Source of the DNA: Paludibacteraceae bacterium
GTDB lineage: Bacteria; Bacteroidota; Bacteroidia; Bacteroidales; Paludibacteraceae
Direction of reading: 5' to 3'
DNA length: 50,056 nucleotides
Assembly (NCBI GenBank): GCA_017649925.1
Contig: JAGCFX010000059.1
Coordinates: 1-50,056, forward strand
Shown here: positions 8,536 to 16,015 of the stretch, in pieces
Layout: every line of letters starts with the position of its first letter
How positions within the stretch are numbered: position 1 is the first letter of the stretch
Position numbers and translations under genes: made by a program
The notes under the pieces: generated by a model
Told to the model about the DNA's origin: nothing
The model's database searches: none
The model's input: the letters and a program-made list of their open reading frames with translations, nothing else

Positions 8536-9096
8536 ATGAAAAAAGTTTTTCTCGCACTCATGTGCCTTGCCAGCATGACGGCTTACTCTCAGTTCATGGA
8601 ACCGCTTATCCTCGAAGAGGATGAACCAACGCTCGAGGGCTATATGATCGATGAAACCCTGCCTGCCGAAGTGCTGGCGGCTTACGGCATCGAGGATTTC
8701 GGTCGCGTCAAGGGCTTTGATGTGCAACGCGCTATGAGCTTCAGCGGCGAAGGAGAGTTTAAGGACGTCGCAGACGGCTTCCAATTCGAGTTCGTGACTA
8801 AAAACGGAGGTACTTATGGTCACGACATCTATCTTGGCTATGCCAAAATCATCTACGACAGATGCAAAAAAGCCGCGGATGACGGTAAGATCTATAACGG
8901 CTTCTGGGATGGTGCCAAGGAGCGTACTTTCGAAGAAAGTGTTAAGGTCATCGACAAGAAACAGGACCGTATGAATTGTAACCTGTACTACTATCACAAA
9001 GGCGTGAAACGCCAGGTGGAAGTTACAGAGCGCCGCTTCACGGAACCCGGCCGTTTCAGCGCCTTGTTCGTGCACATGAAAAGATATGCTTATTAA
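8536..9096 (+). CDS. Small exported protein of unknown function
   Basis: 186 residues with an obvious signal peptide (MKKVFLALMCLASMTAYS, cleaved before QFMEP). The mature part is acidic at first (EPLILEEDEPTLEG) and then mixed, with DGFQFEFVTKNGGTYGHDIY around the middle and a basic C-terminal third. No lipobox, transmembrane segment or known motif. It has its own promoter 48 nt upstream and a strong terminator right after, so it is a single-gene transcript. Function not recognised; a periplasmic or secreted role is all that can be said. Confidence 0.75.
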   Translation: MKKVFLALMCLASMTAYSQFMEPLILEEDEPTLEGYMIDETLPAEVLAAYGIEDFGRVKGFDVQRAMSFSGEGEFKDVADGFQFEFVTKNGGTYGHDIYLGYAKIIYDRCKKAADDGKIYNGFWDGAKERTFEESVKVIDKKQDRMNCNLYYYHKGVKRQVEVTERRFTEPGRFSALFVHMKRYAY

Positions 9097-9117
9097 TTCA
9101 TCAAGTTATTGTCTCTC

Positions 9118-9145
9118 AAAAACCGCTCTTTCGGGCGGTTTTTTG
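9118..9145 (+). terminator. Rho-independent terminator
   Basis: Stem AACCGCTC (9121-9128) with GGGCGGTT (9133-9140), one G-T wobble, a four-base loop and a T run. It follows the small exported protein gene by 25 bp. Confidence 0.88.
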
Positions 9146-9163
9146 TTTATTTTCCATTTTCTA

Positions 9164-9195
9164 TTTGCATATGTCATTTTTTTGTTGTACCTTTG
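9164..9195 (+). promoter_or_regulatory. Promoter for the mosaic surface protein
   Basis: Plus strand: TTTG (9164-9167), extended to TTTGCATATGT, 20 bp, TACCTTTG (9188-9195). Leader of about 28 nt. Confidence 0.85.
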
Positions 9196-9229
9196 CAGCG
9201 AAAATTGTAAATCATAAAATCTAACGCAT

Positions 9230-12200
9230 ATGAAAAATTTTATCAAACTTACTCGTGCCCTTACTCTCTTCCTTGCTCTCACAGCAAGTATCAGCATCAA
9301 TGCTGAATCCGCATTAAAAATGGGAAAAATAGGTGATTGCTATTATTATGGTTGGGAATCCACAAAGACTTGTTCTGCATATGGTCATATGGACGGTGAT
9401 ACCATAACGGCAACGTCGATAACCATCCCTTCGACCGTTGAGTATAACGGTGAGACATACAATGTCACTCATATCGCTTTCGGTGGTTTTAAAAAGTGTA
9501 AATTGTTGGTTTCCGTTACAATAGAAGAGGGAATAACGGAACTTGGTGATGAATCTTTTAGTGAATGTTCAGCCCTTTCGGAAATAAGCCTTCCTCAATC
9601 CTTATTGTCCATAAATAAAATGGCATTTGCAGGGACAAACATCACTTCTATCATCATTCCTGGAGGAGTTACATTGGAAGGTAGAGCATTGGGAATTATG
9701 GAGCAATTGAAAACGGTAGTGTTGCAATCCGGAATTACAACTATTCCAAATGGTTGTTTTTCTTATTGCGAAAAGTTGGATTCTCTAATTATCCCGAGTA
9801 CGGTGGATTCGTTAGGAAAAGAAATAGTATCTGATTGTGATGCTTTACAATATATTGCGATTAAAGGTAATGTAACAAAAATTCATCCGGAAGCATTTTC
9901 AAACGCATATGCTATAACTCAAATAAGTGTGCTGTGCGGGACAAAAGACAACTATGATGTTTTGACGTTCAACAAGGACATTGTCGATGACAAAAAGCAC
10001 ACAGAGTTTTCTGTGACGACTGAAAATTCATATACTTGGCGAGGAACGGAATATACCTCGTCCGGAGATTATGTAAAGACATTACAGGCCGCAGATGGTT
10101 GCGATAGCATAGTGACTCTTCATCTGACAATAGTAGAAACTGCGCCTGCGCAAAAATGGGCAAATGGTATACTGCCGGGTAGATTTTCGGTCGCAGCAGA
10201 TCACTTAATCCAATTTTCGCAAGGTAACTTACAATACCAAGCAAGCACAAATGCGTGGCGGTTCGCCGGACGCCAGTATTTTTATGTGGGAGATGACACA
10301 GAGGGTAATGTGTATAGCGAGGAAATCGTCAAATGTAGCAATGCGTCTATATCCCCTACATATGCGGGTTGGATTGACTTGTTTGGTTGGGGAACGGGCA
10401 ATAATCCTACTCTTGCAAGCATAGATAACAGTGATTACGGCACATTTGTCGATTGGGGCATTAATGCCATTTCAAATGGCGGTAACACAACGAATATGTG
10501 GCGTACGCTTTCCAGTGATGAATTATCTTATCTCTTCCATTATCGAACCAACTGTAATCAGCTACATGGACCTGCAATGGTAAATGGTATACTTGGAGAA
10601 ATTATTTTGCCGGACAATTGGGTGTCTCCAAGCGGTATTGATTTCGTTCCCAACGCTGCGGATGCGTCCGTAAATGTATATACCGCATCGGAATGGATAA
10701 CGATGGAAGAATATGGAGCCGTTTTTCTCCCGCTGGCTGGGTATAGAGATGACTTTGTTAATTGGCCGGGGACAGCAGGACACTACTGGTTGGCAGGTAA
10801 CGATATTTGCATATATAGAATTCTCGATACGTGGGATGGACAGGTATGCAGTAATAATAAATACGAAGGTAACTCTGTCCGGTTGATAATGGACGTGGCA
10901 TATTATTCTCTTTCCCTTACTGCAGAATTAGGTGCAATATCGGTCCAAGATGTTGACAACAATGACGTCAATTTGACAAACCCCATACCATCGGGGACGA
11001 GTTTGACAATTCAAGTTACTCCATTTAGCGGCTATAATTTCGTCCAATGGAGTGATGGTAATACAGATAATCCGCGAATTTTTACCCTTGTAAGCGATAG
11101 TACGCTCACAGTTCAATTTGAAGAACAGACAGAAAGTCAAGTTTGGCAACAAGGTAAACTACCGGGCGTATTTTCTGTCGCAGTTGACAAACAAGTGTGC
11201 TTTGCACAGGGAAATCTCCGCTACAGAGCTAGTGATGAAAAATGGAAATTTGCTTCTCAGCAAGTGGAGTATGTTGGCATCGGTAACACTAAAATCTCAG
11301 ATAGTTATGCGGGTTGGATTGACTTGTTTGGCTGGGGAACGGGCAATAATCCTACTTTTGCAAGCATAGATTATAGTGATTACGGCACATTTGTCGATTG
11401 GGGCATTAATGCCATTTCAAATGGCGGTAATACGGCGAATATGTGGCGTACGCTCACTCGTGATGAATGGGTGTACTTATTTGAGGACAGGACAAATGCA
11501 AATTCACTCCGTGGACGAGCATCTATAAATGGTATACATTGTTATTTGCTATTGCCGGACGAATGGACAATACCAGGTGGGTTGAGTTTTACGCCCGACG
11601 TTAATGATTGGGCAAGTAACACTTACACAGCAGATCAATGGGCTCAGATGGAAGCTGCAGGTGCGGTTTGTTTGCCTATTGCTGGGTGTAGAGAGGGAGT
11701 GACATTTAAAGAAAACGGGTATTATTGGTCATCTTCTGTGTATGAGCCGGGTAATGCATATTCAAAATCTGTACAAATTAATAATACAGAAGCCTCTCCA
11801 TATACGTTGGATTATCGTGACCATGGTCTATCTGTTCGTCTTGTTCGTGATACTATTCTATGCGAAGATAAAACCTTTGAATTCTCGGAAGCTGCACGGG
11901 GGTCTTATAAGTGGAATGGTATAACATACAATACTTCAGGAAATTATCAACAGACATTTGCTTTGGCAACAGGTTGTGATAGTATAGTCACGTTACATCT
12001 TTCAATTTATAGCTATTGTGTCGCCGGTAATGGTACGAGCGGAAATCCTTGGTGTGATGAAATGTATTGGCTGGCAAACGGTTCCCCGATGTTGAATAAT
12101 ACCATTACCTTCCAAAATGTACCTGCGGGCACATATGAGTTCAAGATAACTGACGGAGAATGGGAATGGGGGAATGGACATGAATGGGCTTTTGGATCTG

Positions 12201-12790
12201 TAGACGCAACGTGTTCCAGCGCCAACGTTTTGAATGGAGGTGATAACGCCAACGGAAACATCAAACTCATCACTTCTATCACACAAGACATTACAATCTC
12301 GTTTGATGGCACACATATTTGCGTGACGGGTACGTTTGACGATCCTAATTCTGTTGTTATCTCCGAATATACAGTTGTGGGAGACTATCCATTGATGGGT
12401 AGCGGGTGGAACTTGGATGATGCCAATAATACAATGACACTCTCTTCGCCCGGCATCTATACGCTTACCAAAAACAATCTTAATTTGACGGCTAATGCAG
12501 TCTATAACTACAAGGTCGTTGGAGACCATGATTATGTTGTTTACCAGTTGCCGGTTTCGGGAAATAACACCCTTGAGATTAATGAAAGCGGCGAATATGA
12601 CGTTGTCTTCACGCTCAATCTCAACGTTGTGCCGAATACGCTAACCGCTGTAGCGACTAAAGTGACTACAACTGATTTAGAAAACGGCGCAATGCTTAAG
12701 GGAGAACCTCGCAAACTCCTCCGTGACGGGCAACTATTCATCATCCGTGACGGCCGCACATACAATGCACAAGGCCAACGGATCCGCTAA
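9230..12790 (+). CDS. Mosaic surface protein: BspA-type LRRs, duplicated modules, C-terminal sorting-like tail
   Basis: 1186 residues, visibly richer in A+T than its neighbours. Order: signal peptide (1-25); BspA/LRR_5-type leucine-rich repeats (about 45-245); a short module ending GCDSIVTLHLTI (about 268-303); a first large module beginning LPGRFSVAADHLIQFSQGNL (about 307-557), resembling Fibrobacter-type paralogous (FISUMP-like) domains; an InlB-like repeat with GYNFVQWSDGNT (about 560-632); a second copy of the large module beginning LPGVFSVAVDKQ (about 637-873); a second GCDSIVTLHLSI module (to about 927); two beta-rich carbohydrate-binding-like segments; and a tail ending IRDGRTYNAQGQRIR, like the tails of Bacteroidota secreted proteins. 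It is probably an adhesin or glycan-binding surface protein; export by type IX secretion is inferred from the tail only. Confidence 0.82.
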   Translation: MKNFIKLTRALTLFLALTASISINAESALKMGKIGDCYYYGWESTKTCSAYGHMDGDTITATSITIPSTVEYNGETYNVTHIAFGGFKKCKLLVSVTIEEGITELGDESFSECSALSEISLPQSLLSINKMAFAGTNITSIIIPGGVTLEGRALGIMEQLKTVVLQSGITTIPNGCFSYCEKLDSLIIPSTVDSLGKEIVSDCDALQYIAIKGNVTKIHPEAFSNAYAITQISVLCGTKDNYDVLTFNKDIVDDKKHTEFSVTTENSYTWRGTEYTSSGDYVKTLQAADGCDSIVTLHLTIVETAPAQKWANGILPGRFSVAADHLIQFSQGNLQYQASTNAWRFAGRQYFYVGDDTEGNVYSEEIVKCSNASISPTYAGWIDLFGWGTGNNPTLASIDNSDYGTFVDWGINAISNGGNTTNMWRTLSSDELSYLFHYRTNCNQLHGPAMVNGILGEIILPDNWVSPSGIDFVPNAADASVNVYTASEWITMEEYGAVFLPLAGYRDDFVNWPGTAGHYWLAGNDICIYRILDTWDGQVCSNNKYEGNSVRLIMDVAYYSLSLTAELGAISVQDVDNNDVNLTNPIPSGTSLTIQVTPFSGYNFVQWSDGNTDNPRIFTLVSDSTLTVQFEEQTESQVWQQGKLPGVFSVAVDKQVCFAQGNLRYRASDEKWKFASQQVEYVGIGNTKISDSYAGWIDLFGWGTGNNPTFASIDYSDYGTFVDWGINAISNGGNTANMWRTLTRDEWVYLFEDRTNANSLRGRASINGIHCYLLLPDEWTIPGGLSFTPDVNDWASNTYTADQWAQMEAAGAVCLPIAGCREGVTFKENGYYWSSSVYEPGNAYSKSVQINNTEASPYTLDYRDHGLSVRLVRDTILCEDKTFEFSEAARGSYKWNGITYNTSGNYQQTFALATGCDSIVTLHLSIYSYCVAGNGTSGNPWCDEMYWLANGSPMLNNTITFQNVPAGTYEFKITDGEWEWGNGHEWAFGSVDATCSSANVLNGGDNANGNIKLITSITQDITISFDGTHICVTGTFDDPNSVVISEYTVVGDYPLMGSGWNLDDANNTMTLSSPGIYTLTKNNLNLTANAVYNYKVVGDHDYVVYQLPVSGNNTLEINESGEYDVVFTLNLNVVPNTLTAVATKVTTTDLENGAMLKGEPRKLLRDGQLFIIRDGRTYNAQGQRIR
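10361..10509 (+). repeat. Intragenic direct repeat, copy 1 (149 bp)
   Basis: Lies in the first large module of the mosaic surface protein gene (YAGWIDLFGWGTGNNPTLAS and onward). It matches the copy at 11306-11454 at all but about 7 of 149 positions, with no gaps, while the surrounding module is far more diverged. Confidence 0.9.
11306..11454 (+). repeat. Intragenic direct repeat, copy 2 (149 bp)
   Basis: Second copy of the block at 10361-10509, 945 bp downstream in the same frame. Recombination between copies would remove 945 bp (315 codons) without breaking the frame, giving a shorter protein with a single module. Confidence 0.9.
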
Positions 12791-12840
12791 TAGTATTGTA
12801 TATTCCTAACGATTGCATCTCGAGCGCATTTCGAAGGCTT

Positions 12841-12881
12841 ATCGAGCCAATATCGAGCCAATATCGAGCCGTTATCGAGAC
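12841..12881 (+). repeat. 11-bp tandem array A
   Basis: Three units of ATCGAGCCAAT (the third is ATCGAGCCGTT) and a partial fourth, directly after the surface protein gene. Confidence 0.85.
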
Positions 12882-12887
12882 TGAACC

Positions 12888-12931
12888 ATAGGATATCCAT
12901 AACATACCCATAGGATACCCATAAGATAGAA
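12888..12931 (+). repeat. 11-bp tandem array B
   Basis: Four degenerate 11-bp units (ATAGGATATCC, ATAACATACCC, ATAGGATACCC, ATAAGATAGAA), 6 bp after array A and with the same period but unrelated sequence. Confidence 0.8.
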
Positions 12932-12991
12932 GGACAAAATTGTAATTTTTGCCCTTCTTCTGTATATATACTATGTATATATACACTTTTT
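12928..12991 (+). terminator. Double-hairpin terminator region
   Basis: Two consecutive stems: AGAAGG (12928-12933) with CCTTCT (12953-12958), extended by an A/T inner stem; then the perfect inverted repeat TGTATATATAC / GTATATATACA (12961-12985) followed by C and five T. It likely ends the surface protein transcript. Confidence 0.55.
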
Positions 12992-13016
12992 GCTGTCAAA
13001 AAAAAACGCGCGCGCA

Positions 13017-13048
13017 CTTGCATATGTCAAAAAAAAGTTGTACCTTTG
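13017..13048 (+). promoter_or_regulatory. Promoter for the acyl-CoA ligase to ftsZ series
   Basis: Plus strand: CTTG (13017-13020), extended to CTTGCATATGT, 20 bp, TACCTTTG (13041-13048). No other clear promoter of this type is seen before 25733, so it may drive much of the rightward series. Confidence 0.85.
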
Positions 13049-13105
13049 CAGCCGATTTGTGTTTACACACAAAAAAGAATTGAAATAAACTAAAATAATA
13101 ATGAT

Positions 13106-13522
13106 ATGACAACATCAGCTAAAATTCTTACGTGGACATCCGTGATTGCGGTATTGGCGCTCGCGGGGTACATCTTCATCAAGTTCTTCTTTGTTTACGC
13201 AGAGGGTATCAACGAAGGCGACATTAACTACTTCCAGAAGGAGGGTTTCATCTTCAAGACCTACGAGGGCAAGATGATCCAGACGGGATTGAAGTCCGCG
13301 AAGGGTGTTCAGGGCAGTATTCAGTCCAACGAGTTCAAGTTCTCGGTAGATGACGAGAAAGTGGCGCAGCAGTTGAACGAGGTGTCTAACACAGGCGTTA
13401 AGTTGCACTGGAAACGCTACCGCGGTACGCTGCCTTGGCGTGGCAACAGCGAGTTCATCGTGGACGGAATAGTCACTTCTGATGCCAAAGCCGTGAAGCC
13501 GGCCGAGGAGCAAATCAAATAA
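13106..13522 (+). CDS. Conserved single-pass membrane protein
   Basis: 138 residues: one N-terminal membrane helix (about 9-30, ILTWTSVIAVLALAGYIFIK) and a soluble domain outside or inside the membrane with FIFKTYEGKMIQTG, FKFSVDD and LPWRGNSEFIVDG. I recall this as a widespread Bacteroidota family, often mislabelled 6-phosphogluconate dehydrogenase in databases; it has no nucleotide-binding motif and far too few residues to be that enzyme. It is the first gene after a strong promoter, and the acyl-CoA ligase start follows its stop by 3 bp, so the two are cotranscribed. Confidence 0.7.
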   Translation: MTTSAKILTWTSVIAVLALAGYIFIKFFFVYAEGINEGDINYFQKEGFIFKTYEGKMIQTGLKSAKGVQGSIQSNEFKFSVDDEKVAQQLNEVSNTGVKLHWKRYRGTLPWRGNSEFIVDGIVTSDAKAVKPAEEQIK

Positions 13523-13525
13523 GTT

Positions 13526-15202
13526 ATGATGCAAGAAGAAAAATATAACCTGGTCAAGATGTACGAGCGGTCGCTCCGCGAGAACTGGGAGCGCCCGGCA
13601 GTGACCGATTACGGCACCACCGTGACCTTGACCTACGGCCAGCTGGCTATCAACATCGAGAAGCTGCATATCCTATTCAAGGAGAGCGGCATCAAGAAGA
13701 ACGATAAGATAGCCGTGATGGGCAAAAACAACAGCAACTGGATCACGGTGTACCTGGCCACCATCACCTATGGCGCCATCATCGTACCGATACTGCAGGA
13801 CTTCCGCGCGAACGATGCTATTCATATCATCAACCACTCGGGCGCGAAACTGCTGTTCATCAGCGACATCAACTGGGAAGGCATCGACTTGGATCAGATA
13901 CCTAACGTGCTGATGGCTGTCAGTCTGAACGACTGGCATGCTATCTCGATGGCTTTGGACCCGGAGCGGTTTAACTTTGAGGCTATCGCGCAGTTGTTCC
14001 GCGAGAAGCACCCGGATGGCTACTGGGCCAAGGATGTGCATTTCGATGAGCGCAGTAATGCCGAGATAGGGAGTATCAACTACACCAGCGGAACGACGGG
14101 TTTCAGCAAAGGCGTCATCATGCCTCTGAACGGTCTGGCGGGCAACGTGCGTTATGGCATGGAGTCCGGCATGGCGCATAGAGATTCGCGCTTCGTGACG
14201 TTCCTTCCGTTGGCGCACGCTTACGGCTGTGCGTTCGACTTCCTCGCTTGTATCGCCGCCGGCGGTCACACATGGCTGGTAGGTCGTACTCCGTCGCCGA
14301 AGATTTTGCTGCAGGCTTTTGCGGAGATCAAACCGACGCTTATCCTCTCCGTTCCGCTGATACTGGAGAAGATCTACAAGAAGATGATTGTGCCGCAGAT
14401 ACAGAAAGCGCCCGTCAGCTGGGTGCTCAAAGTGCCGTTCCTCGACGAGGTGGTGTGCGGTAAAATACGTGAACAACTGATACAAGCTTTCGGCGGAGAG
14501 TTCCGTCAGATCATCATCGGCGGTGCGCCGCTGAACCCCGAAGTGGAAGCGTTCCTGCGCCGTATTAAGTTCCCGATGTCGGTGGGTTACGGCATGACCG
14601 AATGTGCGCCGCTGATCTGCTTCACGCCGTATGACGAGGGCTCCAAGCTCTATTCCTGCGGTAAGGCGTTGCCGGGTATTATGGAGGTGAAGATCCTTGA
14701 CCCGAACGAAGACGGCGTGGGTGAGGTAGTGACGCGCGGCGAGAACACAATGCAGGGCTATTACAAGAACCCGCAGGCAACCAAAGACAGCTTCACCAAA
14801 GACGGCTGGCTACGCACGGGCGACCTCGGACAATTAGACGAGGACGGATTCCTGTATATCAAAGGTCGCTGCAAGACGATGCTGCTCGGCCCAAGCGGAC
14901 AGAACATCTACCCCGAGGAGATAGAAGCGAAAATCAACAACATGCCGTTCGTGCTGGAGTCGTTGGTACTGCAGCATGAAGACAACCGCCTTGTGGCGCT
15001 GGTATGCCCGGATTATAACGAAGTGGACGCCAGCGGTATGACGCGTGAGCAGTTGATTGAATATATGGAAGACGCGCGCAAACAGGTTAATTCCGAGTTG
15101 GCGGCATACGAACAGATAGCGATTGTCAAACTCTATCCGCACGAGTTCGAGAAGACGCCGAAGAAATCCATCAAACGGTTCTTGTACACCAATATGGTTT
15201 AA
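13526..15202 (+). CDS. Long-chain acyl-CoA synthetase (AMP-binding), paralogue 1
   Basis: ATP-dependent ligase of the ANL superfamily, 558 residues, predicted to activate fatty acids to acyl-AMP and then acyl-CoA. Motifs: the phosphate-binding loop INYTSGTTGFSKGVI (about 186-200), VGYGMTECAPLI (about 353-364), WLRTGDLGQLDEDGFLYIKGR (about 429-449) and the catalytic lysine region KTPKKSIKRF at the C-terminus, all intact. Two adjacent ATGs (13526 and 13529) are possible starts. A second ligase with the same architecture lies at 29686-31335. The stop codon TAA is formed by the first unit of an 8-bp tandem array. Exact acyl specificity cannot be read. Confidence 0.88.
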   Translation: MMQEEKYNLVKMYERSLRENWERPAVTDYGTTVTLTYGQLAINIEKLHILFKESGIKKNDKIAVMGKNNSNWITVYLATITYGAIIVPILQDFRANDAIHIINHSGAKLLFISDINWEGIDLDQIPNVLMAVSLNDWHAISMALDPERFNFEAIAQLFREKHPDGYWAKDVHFDERSNAEIGSINYTSGTTGFSKGVIMPLNGLAGNVRYGMESGMAHRDSRFVTFLPLAHAYGCAFDFLACIAAGGHTWLVGRTPSPKILLQAFAEIKPTLILSVPLILEKIYKKMIVPQIQKAPVSWVLKVPFLDEVVCGKIREQLIQAFGGEFRQIIIGGAPLNPEVEAFLRRIKFPMSVGYGMTECAPLICFTPYDEGSKLYSCGKALPGIMEVKILDPNEDGVGEVVTRGENTMQGYYKNPQATKDSFTKDGWLRTGDLGQLDEDGFLYIKGRCKTMLLGPSGQNIYPEEIEAKINNMPFVLESLVLQHEDNRLVALVCPDYNEVDASGMTREQLIEYMEDARKQVNSELAAYEQIAIVKLYPHEFEKTPKKSIKRFLYTNMV

Positions 15203-15237
15203 CAGTTTAACGTTTTAACGATTTAACAACTTAACGT
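15198..15237 (+). repeat. 8-bp tandem array between acyl-CoA ligase and coaX
   Basis: Five units of TTTAACnn (TTTAACAG, TTTAACGT, TTTAACGA, TTTAACAA, CTTAACGT). The first unit contains the TAA stop of the acyl-CoA ligase, and the array fills the whole spacer up to 6 bp before the coaX ATG. Confidence 0.85.
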
Positions 15238-15243
15238 TCATTC

Positions 15244-16008
15244 ATGAACCTCTGTATTGACCAGGGAAATAGCCGTACGAAAGTGGCGCTGATGACGGAC
15301 GAGGGCAAGATGATCAACCATTTCATCTACAAGTCCTTCAGTTCGGCAGACGTGGAGCGCCTTTTCGACCTCTACGACATCACGGATTCTATCATCAGTT
15401 CGGTGGTGAACGTCGAGGCGGCCATCGTCAATACCTTGAGTCGCCGTTCGCAGCACTTTGTGCTGTTTGACCATAATACGCCTGTGCCGATTGTTAACCG
15501 ATATGATTCACCGCAGACCTTAGGACAAGACCGTCTCGCTGCTGCGGTAGGCGCCAAGAGTCTCTGCCCGAACGAGAACCTGCTGATCATCGATGTGGGG
15601 TCGGCGATAACGTATGATTTCGTGTCGGCGGAGGGCGAGTACCTGGGCGGAAACATCGCGCCGGGACTGAAGATGCGGTTCACGATACTGCAACGCATGA
15701 CGAAGAAACTGCCGCTCGTGGAGACGGAAGAGAACGAGTTGATTCCGCTTTTCGGCAAGAACACCCGCGATGCCATCGCAGCAGGCGTAATACGCGGCGT
15801 GGCGTACGAAGTGAAAGGATACATGCGGACGCTGGGCGAGAAAATGCCGCACTTCAAGACTTTCCTTACAGGCGGTAACGCAGCTTATGTGCTGAATAAC
15901 GTTCGTACGTCCCGTACCGAGAAAAGAGAAATGCAGTTTGAGAAAAATCTGGTCCTCATAGGACTGAATAGGATATTGGTATTTAATAAATTGGAGACTG
16001 AAGATTGA
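15244..16008 (+). CDS. coaX: Type III pantothenate kinase
   Basis: CoaX phosphorylates pantothenate with ATP, the first step of coenzyme A synthesis; type III enzymes are insensitive to CoA feedback and need a monovalent cation. 254 residues, normal length. The ASKHA-fold motifs are present: phosphate-1 MNLCIDQGNSRTK at the N-terminus (DxGNS, where DxGNT is usual), GQDRLAAAVGA, the phosphate-2 LLIIDVGSAITYDFV and GGNIAPGLKMRF. The last codons and stop are built from a 7-bp repeat. The placement beside an acyl-CoA ligase fits CoA supply, though this may be coincidence. Followed by the envelope gene block with a 4-bp overlap. Confidence 0.92.
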   Translation: MNLCIDQGNSRTKVALMTDEGKMINHFIYKSFSSADVERLFDLYDITDSIISSVVNVEAAIVNTLSRRSQHFVLFDHNTPVPIVNRYDSPQTLGQDRLAAAVGAKSLCPNENLLIIDVGSAITYDFVSAEGEYLGGNIAPGLKMRFTILQRMTKKLPLVETEENELIPLFGKNTRDAIAAGVIRGVAYEVKGYMRTLGEKMPHFKTFLTGGNAAYVLNNVRTSRTEKREMQFEKNLVLIGLNRILVFNKLETED

Positions 16009-16015
16009 AGATTGA
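15995..16015 (+). repeat. 7-bp tandem array at the coaX / beta-barrel junction
   Basis: Three units: AGACTGA, AGATTGA, AGATTGA. The middle unit contains both the TTG start of the next gene (16005) and the TGA stop of coaX (16006-16008). Confidence 0.8.

Noticed and set aside
12841-12931. Repeat arrays as a CRISPR
   Set aside because: Units are 11 bp with no spacers, and no cas gene is present.
12741-13023. Open frames on the minus strand across the 11-bp arrays
   Set aside because: They arise because the arrays contain no stop in those frames; the composition is odd, no promoter faces them, and they overlap the surface protein end.
13106-13522. 6-phosphogluconate dehydrogenase
   Set aside because: At 138 residues with a membrane helix and no Rossmann motif, the old database name does not fit.
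13673-14485. A 270-codon open frame on the minus strand
   Set aside because: Antisense shadow of the acyl-CoA ligase, whose motifs are all intact.
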